DNA of 58,000 nt from positions 2,699,801 through 2,757,800 of the forward strand of contig CM055097.1 in the NCBI GenBank assembly GCA_029204225.1, written 5' to 3'. Position numbers and translations under genes: made by a program. The notes under the pieces are model-generated. The model was not told where the DNA came from, ran no database searches, and saw nothing but the letters and a program-made list of their open reading frames with translations. This document shows, one piece after another, positions 1 to 11,420 of the stretch (position 1 is the first letter of the stretch; the number at the start of each line of letters is the position of its first letter). Origin of the DNA: Diphasiastrum complanatum (Eukaryota; Streptophyta; Lycopodiopsida; Lycopodiales; Lycopodiaceae).

Positions 1-648
1 ATTCGTATGGAATCGTTGGTAAGCTTTTATTATGATAGATACGCAAGGGTGGGTGAGTTTTGCTTGCATGAATTGATTGAGGTTAGTGATTGATTAGAGT
101 GATGTCGACATACCATTGAGTGTTAGGGAATCTGCGGCCAAAAATCAGGAATGCCAAGGCCTTTATCTACTATAGTAGCATTACAAATAGACAAAGGCAC
201 TAAGCATTAGAGGAATTTCAAAATAAAAAATGACCCTTTGTAAGGATACTTTTATTTATTTTTCTTTAGTTTCGACCACCACCTAGCCCAATCAAAATGC
301 ACGCATTTCAAATCTATGTAACATGGCTCAAATAAATTGGAAAATAAAAATATATTATAGCAAACTTTGAAATTTACGTCGGGCAACATGGATATATTCC
401 ATTGGTTGGCTCTTCCTGTCTAACACGTGCTAATATGCCCGACATCAATACCTCAAGTTAAATTTGTTTGACTATGTTGGCTAGTATAATGAAATTTGTT
501 AATTAGACTAGTTATAGTTATAGAATTATAGTATGCACATTAATCTGATCTGGTTATTGTGACTTTCTCATGAGATTAAATGTGATATTGAAAAACGATA
601 TGAATATCATACAGGAAAAAGCTCGACAGCCAAGCTCTAGTAGTAACA
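1..648. other. Anonymous AT-rich DNA upstream of copy A
   Basis: I see no convincing coding region, RNA gene or repeat here. The stretch is AT-rich with many stops in all frames. It precedes the presumed start codon of the decayed gene at 649, so any promoter of that gene would lie here, but no clear promoter element stands out. Confidence 0.5.
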
Positions 649-1986
649 ATGGCAAGGAGACCAAGATCAACAATTGTATCTATGATTATTCATAATTAGA
701 AAGATGAAAATGGTGTGTAGGAACTAACAAAATATACAAAGGATTCATGGGTATTGCTGCATCCATCATCAAATGGCAATTTTCGACAAAGAAAATGGCA
801 AAGATGACATATAAGTCATATTGGAAAGCGAAGAATTTAGAGTTTAAGACAACTCCTGGAGGTCATTCTATATCAGATGTATTGGTACAACATGTGTATA
901 TGCATTCAGAATAAAAAATACAAGATCTCAATCCTCATGATTATAAAAAATGTAGCTGTAAGTATATAAGAATATATGCACTATGCTGCTATCATTAATG
1001 TATTTTGATTTAAGCTCTTAAGAAGTGTTTCATTATAAAGGTTTTTCTTTTATCAGATTTATATCCATCAACCATAAGCGAATGGGAGCCAGTACAGTCA
1101 CTTGCAAGTATATTGAAAGTCATTCATTCAGATATTGAAAAATTGCACTATAAAAAAATAAGTCCGAAGCAGCTAGCAAACAATGGCATACTTTTTTATA
1201 ATTTCAAAAATATTCCATAAATGGATGAGATTTTGGTAAGCTTGAAGTTATTTCATTGCCAAGTTTTGGAAGTAATGAATGGCTTACTCATGATAGTACT
1301 GCGTTAAAATCTTTCAGATGCAAACTACTCCTAGATGTAAAAAATTCAATGAAAATAAGTACTGGATCAAGAATTGTTTGCCTAAGCTGGTTTCTTTCAG
1401 TACATATATTTGTTGATTTCTTCTCAAGTGCACATGTCAGAAGGACGCCAACTTTCTTTGTTTGCAAGGATTTTTTAGATGATATTTTGTCAAATCTTAT
1501 GAATAAAGGATGGGATAATAAGACAAATGGAGATATAGATTACAGAATAAAAAAGTCTTCAATGATTTTTCGTTATCATATTGAAAAGCAAATGCTTACT
1601 CTAACCTACAATTATCAAAGATTTAAATAAAAAAGTGGTGATTCTTGGACACAACTAGATCAAGATTTACAAACAGATGGTCATATAGAAAGAAAATAGC
1701 TAAACATTATATACAATGAGAATTTTCTAGCTATGATAGAGGTGGAAGAGCACTAGAACCTTGACTGAATTAAAACAAAGCTTGTCTTGTTACAGAATGA
1801 CCTATCCAACTATTTCAGATTCATCGTCAACGAGAAACTTGTAAGTACTTGATGATTACAATATGTTTACCTAATACTCAAAAAAATGAAAGTAAAATAG
1901 TCTACAATGATAATGTACATTGATAATGTACATTGCTCTTCTTACAGATACGAAAGAGCCAGGAGCTGACCACAAATTGCAAAGAG
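649..1986 (+). pseudogene. Decayed copy A of an unknown three-exon gene (paralogue of 14031-15448)
   Basis: I do not recognise the family. The identification rests on alignment by eye with copy B at 14031-15448. Exon 1 is about 649-957 (starts MARRPRS; a block reads WVLLHPSS, copy B WVLMHPSS), exon 2 about 1058-1840 and exon 3 about 1948-1986. The donor GTAAGT at 958, the acceptor at 1057, the exon 2 donor at 1841 and the acceptor at 1947 all match intron positions in copy B, and exon 2 starts in the same phase (YLYPS in both). Blocks shared with copy B include PGG-SIS-VL-QHVYMH, IHSDI, STGS and SSM-FRY-IEKQ-L-LT. Copy A has several frame breaks and in-frame stops in exons 1 and 2, so it cannot make the full protein. 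The longest remaining open stretch is 1256-1630. Retained introns mean it was copied as DNA, not from processed mRNA. Function unknown. Confidence 0.75.
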
Positions 1987-2386
1987 GTATGAACAACAAT
2001 CAATATTGTAGAAGAGCAATAAAATTAGATGCAACTTCTAATAAAATCATGTATACCTCTTTTGGTCATCAATACATTTGTAAAAGTATGTATATATTTT
2101 TTCTATGTTGTGTGCCTAGCAATTATTAATTCAGCCTTTCCCATAGAAAGTCTGATAATTTAAAAAATCCTTAGAGCACCCTTCAAATTTTTGATAATGA
2201 AAGTCCCATTTGTTTAACACCTTTCACCATGAAAGTATGTACATGCACTTCAAACACTATGTGTGTTGGTAAAGGGTAATTTGAATTTGGAGTGGGCCCC
2301 TTAGATACATGCTTGGGGAGGAGGGCCATGCATCCTTTTTCCCCATACATGCATCCTCCTCTCCAAGTTTTTTAGTTCAAAAAATG
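1987..2386. other. Spacer with G/C-rich ATGCATCC motifs
   Basis: No gene seen. From about 2300 the sequence holds repeated ATGCATCC/GGATGCAT motifs in GAGGAGG context. Similar motifs recur near 8340-8445, just before the copia 1 LTR, so this may be a small dispersed repeat. Confidence 0.35.
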
Positions 2387-2439
2387 TGTATGCATGGGTG
2401 AGGGGAGGAGGATGCATGGTTCCCTCACCCATGCATACA
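2387..2439. repeat. Perfect 17-bp inverted repeat (hairpin)
   Basis: The arm at 2387-2403 (TGTATGCATGGGTGAGG) is the exact reverse complement of 2423-2439, with a 19-nt loop holding GGAGGATGCATGG. As RNA or single-stranded DNA it would form a strong stem-loop. There is no nearby gene to assign it to. Confidence 0.8.
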
Positions 2440-2539
2440 AAAGTGTATGTAAGTTTAAATATATATATACTAGTAAAGAGTGCCCGTCGTTGACGGGCAA
2501 TGGAGGCCAATCTAGGTGGCGGGCGATGATTTGGATGAT

Positions 2540-3620
2540 GGCCGATTTCGAGTCTTTGGAAAAATTCGAGCCTTCGGAAAGATTCGATTCTTTGGAAAAA
2601 AAAAATCAAGTCTTTCAAAACAATCGAGTCGTTGGAAAAATTTGAGTCTTTTGAAAAGTTCGACTTGACAGTACAAAAAACCTTCGATTCATCGAAAAAA
2701 TTCGAGTTGACAGTTCGATCCTTCGGAAAAATCCGAGTCTTTGAAAAAATTCGAGTCTTCGAAAAAATTTGAGTCGTCGAAAAAATTTGAGATTTTCCAA
2801 AAATTCGATCCTTTGAAAAAATTTGAGTTTTAAGAAAAATTCGAGTCATTTGAAAAATTCAAGTATTGGAAAAATTCTAGTCATTGCGAAAATTCATTTA
2901 TTTGGAAAATTTGAGTCCTCCGAAAAAATCAAATCTCGAAAAATTCGAGTCGTTCCAAAAATTTGAGTTGTTCAAAAATTTCGAGTCATTGGAAAAATTT
3001 GGGTCGTTCGAAAAATTCGAGTCATTGAAAAAATTTGAGTCGTTTGAAAAAATCGAATCGTTTGCAAAATTCTATCATTTGAAAAAATTCGATTCATTGA
3101 AAAATTCAAGTTAGCAGAAAAATTCAAGTCATTGAAAAAATATGATCCTTTGGAAAAATTTGATCCATTGCAAAAATTTGAGTCTTTTCGAAAATTTGGG
3201 TAGATCCAAAAATTCGAGTCATTCCAAAAGTTTGAGTTGTCTGAAAAACTCGAGTCGTCCGAAGATTTGAGTCATTGAAAAATTCGAGTCTTCCCATAAT
3301 GCGAGTCTTTCCAAAAATTCGAGTCTTTTCAAAAATTTGAGTCGTTCCAAAAATTCGAGTCTTGGAAATTTGAGTCATTTGAAAGAATCGAGTCTTTGGC
3401 AAAATGTGATCCTTTTGAAAATTTTGAGTTGTTAAAAAATTCGAGTCAATGGAAAAATTTGAGTCATTGACAAAATTCAAGTTATTGAAAAAATACGATC
3501 CTTTGAAAAAATTCGATCCATCGAAAAAATTCAATCGTTCCAAAAATTCGAGTCTCAAAAAATTTGAGTCGTTCAAAAAATTCGAGTCTTCAGAAAAATT
3601 CGAGTCTTGGGAAAATTCCG
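2540..3620. repeat. Degenerate minisatellite, about 18-bp period
   Basis: About 1.1 kb of imperfect tandem copies of a unit close to TTCGAGTCRTTKGAAAAA. The common spacing is 17-19 bp, so most units are six codons. In the plus frames the array reads as repeats of K-F-E-S-L/F-E (for example 2884-3114); on the minus strand as repeats of F-S-K-D-S-N. Frames shift between units and stops are frequent, so the open frames look like a by-product of the repeat, not genes. Confidence 0.9.
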
Positions 3621-4220
3621 AAGGCTTGGGATCCAAAGGTGCTACGTCCGACTGGGAGGGGATCCGAAGGTCAAATCCAAAGACAGTTTTTTTGTTCCAA
3701 AATCTCTCAGATCTGAGTGCAAGTGCAGCGTCTTCAGATCCGAGGCTGGTTTTAGCACTTCATCGTGTACGACATTCGAGTGGTTGGTTGGAGTGCATCT
3801 TGACATTTGTATGGTTTTGGAATGACTCCGTAATCAACCGATTGTGAATGAGGGCGCCAGGGCAAAGATGCTTATCTGACTGGTGTGAAGATTGACTCGA
3901 CTAATTTCGCCTGAAATCACCTCTAAAGACCTTCATAATTGGTGCCAATAATAGGTGAAAGATTAGTGGTTCCATGTATGTATGAAAGTAGTACTCATAA
4001 AAAATGTGGTTTTTTTATGACAATTGTGTGCTTAAAAGTCATACCAATAAATTTGTGATTGTGTAGGCAAATTAACAAAATGTCATGTGCAAAACAAAAC
4101 ATTCTTTAATTCATTGCCGAATTGCCATTAAACTTTAGGAAACTAATAAATCTACTTTCTAATAAATGGTTCATTTCTGGTGAGTTCTCTCAACAATTTA
4201 ACATGCAAATGCAGTAATCA
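3621..4220. other. Anonymous DNA after the minisatellite
   Basis: No supported gene. A plus open frame runs out of the minisatellite to about 3847 and resembles nothing I know. The rest is AT-rich with stops in every frame. Confidence 0.4.
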
Positions 4221-4641
4221 CGTTTTCAGTTCACTATGCAGAAGATACTGGTTGAAATCACAAAAAAAACATAAGAGTTTACAAAGTTGAAAGAATTTAT
4301 ATTCATTAAAGTGAAATATTCTATACACATTGTAAAAGATGTTATCCTTTAGAAGATAAACTTGAATGTACTATCTGATATAAGAACTTAAGAGTTTACA
4401 AAGAACGTAAGAGTTTACAAATGCAGCTTTCTAATAAATAGTGAAGCCATTTTCATAGATCTTGGAAGTTGTGTGATGTGCAAACTTGAGTGAGATTCCT
4501 TCAAAAACAAATTTTCTGCTCAAACTTAAACTAATGTCTCGCTGATTTTTAATAGTGTAAGAAAGAATGATCTAACAATATTTAAACTCCAGAGACCTTT
4601 TTGTGATTTCAACCAGTAACTTCTGCATAGTGAATTGAAAA
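4221..4641. repeat. Short inverted-repeat element (MITE-like or fold-back)
   Basis: An arm of about 45 bp at 4221-4267 (core TCACTATGCAGAAG, GGTTGAAATCAC) is the near-exact reverse complement of 4597-4641, with about 330 bp between. Inside the loop the motif AAGAGTTTACAAA appears at about 4273 and again near 4389 and 4408. The size fits a small non-autonomous DNA transposon, but I see no clean target-site duplication. Confidence 0.6.
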
Positions 4642-5802
4642 TGTGAATCGTTTTTAGTTCACTATGTAGTGTATGCTTCAACAATTCTAACGTTGTAGGA
4701 ATCAAGAAACGATCATTGGTCGTTCAAACTCTCTATGGTCATGAACTGGTCAATCCTTCACAAACTTCCCACTATTTCTTCAATCTTTCATAACATTCTA
4801 ACTACCGACACATGGAAGCATTCATGTGCTAGTGAAAGCAAATAGCAGATGCCATCATCACTCTCTGAACAACGCATAGCAACAAAGAAAGAAAGACACT
4901 GAAGGAAAGTCACATAATTTTATCGCCAGGTCAAAAGCGCATGACGAAAATAATTGTTCCTTTGACATGGTTGGAGGCGACAACGTCGAGAAAGAGGTTG
5001 AACGCCTTTGCAATATCCTTGCTTCAAGCCCTACCACAAATTTGAGCTACCTTTAGGTCAATCACAATGCAAGCTAATACAAACAGGTAGATTTATCGTG
5101 GAACTGCTATCATCTCAATAGTTTCAGATAGTTTATCGATTCCTTGAATTGTCAATGAACAAAACGAAATATTTATCCCTAATATTCAAAGGCTCTTAGG
5201 AAAAACCTTGCCTAAGGGCTGGTCTTGGTAATAAATCAAAGCCAAGATTTAAGGATTTCTATTGTACAGTGATTTTATTTATGCATTCCATTTTGATCTT
5301 TTGGTTTGTAGTCTAGTGTGGCATTTTTACTTCGATTCTACTATTTTTTGCAATGTTTCATGAAGCTAAGGCTACATGAAACCTAAGTTGAAGAATCAAA
5401 GCTTGCTCCAACGCAATTTAAAATCCACACTCCAAATTGACAACAATGGAAAAAACTAACGTAAGCATCAATAGCGATAGACTCTTCTATCACGACTACC
5501 CCATTAACCCTCGGATTCAAGAAAGACTCCAAAATAAATCTAAAATCCAACTGCACACAAAAAGAGGAGCGAAGATTATGCACATCGCATTGAGAAAGAT
5601 CCAAGACATGAAGCAAAGATGAAATGATGAAACTCAAATATATCTACACACTCCTTTTGTTGTCCACCTCAAAGGCTATTAATAATGCTCTCTTTCATGC
5701 CAATTTTTTGAGACTTATTTGTGAATGCATCAAAGCAAAAGGACAGGAAAGAGCCAAGAATTGATCGATCACCTTTGCGTTCGATCTTACCACCACCAAC
5801 AT
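4642..5802. other. Anonymous DNA
   Basis: Nothing supported. Short open frames at 5383-5637 (both strands) show no recognisable motif and are mutually antisense. Confidence 0.4.
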
Positions 5803-5940
5803 GTTATTCGATGCCTTCAAGTCTTAGCAATGAGCTACTCCCCTGGTAACTAATGAATGTGCCATTCAATGCCTTCAAGATCTGGTAATGAGTTACTTCT
5901 CTGCTTGCTAATGAACGTGCTATTCAATGCCTCCAACATT
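5803..5940. repeat. 58-bp tandem repeat, about 2.4 copies
   Basis: Units at 5803-5860, 5861-5918 and a partial at 5919-5940 share the core ATTCRATGCCTTCAA and TAATGAAYGT. Copies differ by several substitutions. No gene is associated. Confidence 0.75.
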
Positions 5941-6658
5941 ATTTAAACCTACGATGTATAAGCGCTCTGATTGGTGGTTGTGTGATGCTTTTTGAGAATG
6001 TGTGGCTGAATATGTCCGCTATTATTGTATAAGTAGTTATGTGCAGACCAGAACCAACTCTTTAATCACATGTGGAAGTGCATCTATTGTGGCAATTACA
6101 AATAAATATGTTTTCTGAATCATCCTAATCCAAGCACTTGGCTATGTGTGTTGTAGCACTGAAAAATGCGCTGGCTAGTTGTCTGTACCTGTGCAAATTT
6201 GTGAGCACTGGAAAGTGCATTTTTCATGGATCATAAGTTGGAGAGGGACACATCGATCGCAACATAGTTTCCTACAAATATGGTAGGAAACGGTCTTGTG
6301 AAGGCCGTCTTGGCAGCAAGTTTTCTCAAAAACAGTGAATAAGCAATGATTGAGTTTTGCGGATCTTATTTCTGCCTTAAATAAACCATGGAACAATCAA
6401 ACATGGAAAATAAACCTCCCCAAACAAAAAAGCTTTCGCCGCAAAAAAATGGTCAATCTCAAGCTGTTTTTACCACCAAAGACTGAAAATGCACCATGCA
6501 GGTGCTGCGTGCAACAATGAAAGCTCCTCAACATGCTACCAAATTGGACATGTCAAATAAAATCTGATTTGATGCAGGTCAATCATAAAAAGTGAGTGCG
6601 CATTCAATTTCACTCTATCTCGACAGCCAAGAAAAGCGAGAAACCTGCAAAACCTAGA

Positions 6659-6706
<48 letters not shown>

Positions 6707-7785
6707 CAATGATGGAGGATGCCATCGTGCCCTCCTACACCTAACTAAATAGCCACGGTTCATATGCATCCAATCAGGCATCAAATTGCTCCAACAATAA
6801 GGAATGACATGCTCCCACAAGATTCACATCATTCAGTTCATCACACATGTTTGTTTGCATGCAGGTTTATTGAGTAGGCAAGAGACAACAATCAATATTA
6901 CCCTCACTTCAACAACAATATCCAAGCTATCCTCATTCATTTCTGCTTTTAGACAGCCGTTAATCTACTTGTTGGCCTGTGGCACAGAGCCTTACCAACA
7001 AAAAGCAAGATTCATTAATGCATGATTTCACATCTCTAGCAAGCTTTATTCACAAAGCTCCATACAAGCACAAAGGAAGAGCAAATAATATTACTTTAAT
7101 TGACAGCAAGCATTGGAAAACTTTGGCATGACAATCTATTTTTTACTTCTATGGCATTTTTGTAGCACAAGGCCTTTCGTGGCATTTTCGTTCCCTAAGG
7201 CTTTTACTGTCTTTTTTGTTGTCCATCGCCCGCGGCATCAGCATCATCCACCTCCACTACATTGATTTCTTTTGCTCTGTTCTGTTTGGATTCCTCACTT
7301 TCAAATTCAGTGGTGCCTCTATCTTGAATATGCTGTTCTTTCTGCATTTGGCCGCGCTCTCATCGACATTCCCGCTACGCCCATGGCTTTGGATCAACAT
7401 GAGGGACAGTTTTAGGATGAGAATGAGATCTGGGAGAGCCTTTCCGGCGAATTTTTTGAGCTTGCAAGGAAATGAGGCACAACAGCACTTCATGAAATGA
7501 GCCGGTTGGCCTGAGATGGAAATCAGGTTGTGCAAATGGCTGATGTGTGTGAGTGTGGGCAACAGGGTGGCTCTCCCTTGGAACATAACCTCCTCCTTCT
7601 ATGTTAGCTTTCTTGTTCAGATCCTAATCAATCAGCTTCGTCAGGTCAAAAAGAGATGCATGTCTTCAATGGCTATTGAATCTTAGAGCAGAGTTACTTC
7701 CAGTAGCTATCCGCATGTTCGTTGTCAGCAGTTCAGCGTTCTAGGCAGTAGCTCCGAAATTGCCTTCTGATACTTTTCAGAACAC
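5941..7785. other. Anonymous DNA with a GA microsatellite
   Basis: A pure (GA)n run of about 40 bp lies at about 6662-6701. No gene is supported. The open frames at 6175-6396, 6536-6820 and 7216-7586 have no recognisable domain and conflict with one another. Confidence 0.4.
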
Positions 7786-8172
7786 GAAGTTTTTCTCAAG
7801 ATCAAAGACTCTTGACAAAGTGGTCTCTGGACTCACAAACACCCTTATGCAAATACACTCAAAGGTGTCTCTCAGCGCATATTGGATGATTATCTTCCCA
7901 CGAGTAAGAATGAACTTTTTGCTCGAGATTTGGCCGCTAGACTGCTGGCAGCGCTTGCACATGGCAATTTGTTAGACAAAATGCTTCTTGCATTACTACT
8001 CTCAGAGTATCTGAAACCGAAAGCGATGAATGATGGTGTTGTAGAGGCAATCATAGTGGTTGCAATGCGCACCCTTGAGAGCTTGAACTGGAGGCCGCGA
8101 TGAATGATAGTGTTGCAGAGGCAATCATAGTGGTTGCAATGCGCACCCTGGAGAGCTTGAACTGGAGGCCAC
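7786..8172 (+). pseudogene. Coding-like relic with in-frame stops
   Basis: A plus frame reads coherently through HPYANTLKG, DDYLPTSKNELFARDLA and LLALLLSEYL before a TGA at 8101-8103, with an earlier TGA near 7815. The composition (leucine- and alanine-rich helical stretches, acidic patches) looks protein-like, but I do not recognise a family. Its last 72 bp are duplicated in tandem (8028-8172). I rate it as a possible exon remnant, not a working gene. Confidence 0.3.
8028..8172. repeat. 72-bp direct tandem duplication
   Basis: 8028-8099 and 8100-8172 are near-identical, both starting ATGAATGATRGTGTTG and ending AACTGGAGGCC. Both copies read in the same frame (each gives EAIIVVAMRTLESLNW) but are separated by a TGA stop, so the duplication keeps phase while the frame is closed. 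Confidence 0.9.
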
Positions 8173-8205
8173 CAAGACGTATTGATTGTTTTCGCTCGGG
8201 TTTTA

Positions 8206-8206
<1 letters not shown>

Positions 8207-8257
<51 letters not shown>

Positions 8258-8268
8258 GATCGATCGAT
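8207..8268. repeat. Compound microsatellite (TG)n(AG)n(GATC)n
   Basis: Adjacent dinucleotide runs TG then AG are followed by four GATC units. No function can be inferred. Confidence 0.9.
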
Positions 8269-8459
8269 CTTGGAAGGAAGATCGTGAGAGAGGGAATGGG
8301 GGAGGATAGGTGCATTTGAATCAGGAGAGCGGAACAATGTGTATGCATGGGGCAGGATGCATACATCCTCCTCCTCCCATGTATCATTTCAGAATTCTAC
8401 TTAGTTCTTTTTTGAAAAAGTACATGGAGTAGGAGGATGCATCCATGCTACTATGCTAC

Positions 8460-9457
8460 TGTTGGATTTATTTCTTCTAGTCACTTAAATCCCATTTTTA
8501 ATCTGCCTTCATTCATGCTGCATATTTACTCGCGTTGTCGCGCAGTTTGCATATTAACATGCAAATTCTCACAGGCAATGAAAAGACGAAAAGCAAAGGC
8601 TGACGTCACACCCTCTTCACGCTCATGTAGCTGTGCTAACAGACTGGACAACGACTGCAGCCACCCACGATCTCCTACAAACAACACATCCCCCCTGTGT
8701 ACTTTCTTCATCTGCACACCTATAACATTATGTATATATTGAATACCATTTGCGTATTCATTAGTAAGTAAGTGAGAGAGAACGAAGCAGAGAAGCTTAT
8801 CAGAGATAGACAAAAGTAGATGCTCTGTGCATTGATTCTTTATCGTCAGTAATAAGGTTTCATTCCTTTATAGATTGAATAAGCTTCGTAGGGCACATGG
8901 TTTCGTCTGCTATTGTCTTGTGCTCTACTGCATTATTGACATGTATACTTGATATACTCAATCTAATACAATTCTTTGTTCTGCGTTCAGATTTGTGTTA
9001 ATATTGCTATGCTTATTATTCATTTTGTCTGATCTTTCTAGTTGCTCTTTCTGGTAATAGACGACTAACATTTAGTCTTGTCTTTCGTGAATGTTTTGCG
9101 ACTAATTATCAGTCGAGCACTGTCTAGCTCTTCGTGAATTATTCACAACACATAATTTGTCTTGCTATTCGTGACAAATTATTCTTCTGGCGTTTCATTT
9201 ATTAATGTTTGGCTACGTAATCAAGAACGACCGTGATTTCCATCACTAACGTTCTGTTTGTTCTGATAGGCGTAGATATGCTTACGGAGAGAGTCGTATA
9301 GCTTGTTCCGCTGCGCACGAACAATTTCTGTTCAAGTTCGTTTCTCGTTCGTGTTTTGTTTATCGTTTGTGTTCGTCTTACCCTTCCGAGCTAATTTTTC
9401 GTTTCTAAAATTACGACACCTTTCTCAACTCTCATTCAACTCTCCCTCTCTCCAACA
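8460..9457 (+). repeat. 5' LTR of copia 1
   Basis: It begins TGTTGGATTTATTTC and ends CTCTCCAACA directly before the primer-binding site, giving the usual TG...CA ends and a length of about 998 bp. A TATATATTG stretch lies near 8731. Confidence 0.85.
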
Positions 9458-9469
9458 TGGTATCAGAGC
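9458..9469 (+). other. Primer-binding site, copia 1
   Basis: TGGTATCAGAGC is the standard plant copia site, complementary to the 3' end of initiator methionine tRNA. It abuts the LTR. Confidence 0.9.
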
Positions 9470-9613
9470 TATTTTCATAGCTTGATAAGCTTCCACAGTA
9501 CAAGACTCTACTAGTCGATAGAGTAATTGTTTTTTTGTTCTGTATTTTCAGCATCAGATTTTCATACTTAAGTCACTGATAGTTTCTCCTATCACTTAGA
9601 CTAATTCCTCCAC

Positions 9614-10410
9614 ATGAATTCCCAAGGGAAAACCAGTCCGATCATGGACAAGCTTGATGGAGCCAATTACCATCTGTGAAAATTTAAGATGAAAACTGTA
9701 CTATGACGTTGTTACAGATGCAGAAGAGAAATCCGATGCAGAGGACACAACAATCGCCAGATGGAAGCTGAAGGATGGAAAGGCTTTCGCGCTGATCATT
9801 CTCAACATCATGGATATCCAGATCGGCCATGTATCCGAGGCTCAGACATTGAAAGAAGTCTGGAACATCTTGAGCACACTATATGAAGTGCGAGATATAG
9901 CTTCCAAGCTACATCTCAGGAAGAAATTCTACTCCCTCAAAATGACGAATGGTGATCTTCTACAGAATCACATTAATCAATTCAAGAACCTGCTAAGATA
10001 AATGGCTGCTGCCGGATCTGTCATTGACGATCAAGACGTAGTGATGCAACTACTTACAAGCTTGCCAAGCTCTTACGATAGCTGGGTAATGATCATCATG
10101 ACTCATCCAGAATTGACTCTTTTGAGAGTCATTACTATGTTGTTGCAGGAAGACATGCGGAGGAACGAGGCCTCAAGTTCCTTAGCTGATTCTCACACCT
10201 TGTACGTCAACAAGAGCACGACAAAGCAGAAGAAGAAGAAAGGCCCGAAGCAATCAAAGCCAGACCAGAAACTAGCTCAGCACAAGGAACAGTCGAATCC
10301 ACAGACAAAGAAGAAGCTGTTCTGCAGATACTGACGAAACAACCACGAAATACAAGATTGCCAAATACTTCAAGCGAAGAACAACAGCAAGGGACAGTCG
10401 AATCAAGTGG
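9614..10410 (+). pseudogene. gag region, copia 1
   Basis: Copia Gag packages the element RNA. Translation from the ATG at 9614 gives MDKLDGANYHL, then a TGA at 9677-9679 where the family has Trp. A frameshift follows, then the UBN2-type capsid region (WNILSTLYEV, then LLTSLPSSYDSWV), interrupted by a TAA at 9999-10001 where Gln is usual. After a lysine-rich segment the zinc knuckle starts CRY but meets a TGA at 10332-10334 at the second cysteine position. It cannot make a full Gag. Confidence 0.88.
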
Positions 10411-11420
10411 CAAATGCAGCTGTAGAAGCTCCACAGCCTATTCAAGAAGCGGATCATAATGTCTTCATAACCAACCATCATGGAGCATCTGGTGACAGTT
10501 CTTGGTTTCTGGATTCCGGAGCCACTCAGCATATGACTAGTCTCATTGGCTGTTTCGAGTCCTATACACCTTACAGTACCCAGAAATATGTCCGCCTTGG
10601 TGACAATAGCACACATGGTGTTAAAGGTGAAGACACTGTAAGATTAAGCTTTGCCAATAATCAGTCTAAGCTGCTCTCTAAAGTCCTTATGTACCAAATT
10701 TATCTACGAATCTGCTCTCTGTAAATAGAATCACGGATCTAGGACACAGAGTAGAATTTGAATGTGATCAGTGTAAAGTAATTGATAGGACAAGCAAGAT
10801 CCTAGCACTTGGAAAGAGGCATAGATACTTGTAGAAATTGAGTCATTGCTTTTCTACCTCTAGTCAGGCTCTCAGTACTTCAACTCATTCAAATAAAAGT
10901 TTACTTTGGCATTATAGACTTGGTCATTTAAATCATGCTGCTGTACAACGAATGTCTAGACAATCTATTGTTCTTGATCTCGACTATCCTCGCGAAAGAG
11001 TCGAGTTACTTGTTTGTCAAGACTGTCTAGCTGGTAAACAGACTAGGAAACCTTTTAAATCAAGGCGTCAGCACATTGCTAGAGGATTGCTAGATGTTGT
11101 ACATTCAGATATGCCTGATGAAAAATCCTTCGCTGAAGGATGCCAAGTATTTTATAACCTTTATTGATGAATTATTCAGAAGGACCATGGTGTATTTTAT
11201 AAAGAAGAAATCAGATCAACTGCTTCAGAATCTTCAAGGAGCGTGCAGATAAGGAGACTGGAAGGACGATTAAGGCCCTCAGATCAGACAACTGTGGAAA
11301 ATATATTTCTATCGAGTTTAAGGAGTACTGCCAAAGCCAAGACATTGAACATCAATTCATCACTCTGTACAGTCCTCAGTCCAATGGCTGAACCGTACTC
11401 TGGTTGAATTTGCCAAATGT
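10411..11420 (+). pseudogene. Protease and integrase region, copia 1
   Basis: The aspartic protease motif LDSGATQHMT lies at about 10509-10538. The GAG-pre-integrase domain follows with WHYRLGHLNH near 10910 and CQDCLAGK near 11016 (an HHCC-type zinc site). The integrase core then breaks into several frames: VVHSDMP near 11096, then RSDNCGKY near 11283 and SPQSNG before a stop. The usual catalytic Glu context is not readable. The functions would be polyprotein cleavage and cDNA insertion, both lost. Confidence 0.85.

Noticed and set aside
2301-2849. Minus-strand 182-codon frame over the minisatellite
   Set aside because: Its periodic sequence follows the tandem repeat, and overlapping frames are open on both strands, so it is a repeat by-product.
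2540-3620. CRISPR-like array
   Set aside because: There are no unique spacers; units are contiguous and degenerate, and the context is plant nuclear DNA.
8437-8742. Plus-strand 101-codon frame in the copia 1 LTR
   Set aside because: It lies wholly within the LTR region, has no motif and is not expected to be coding.
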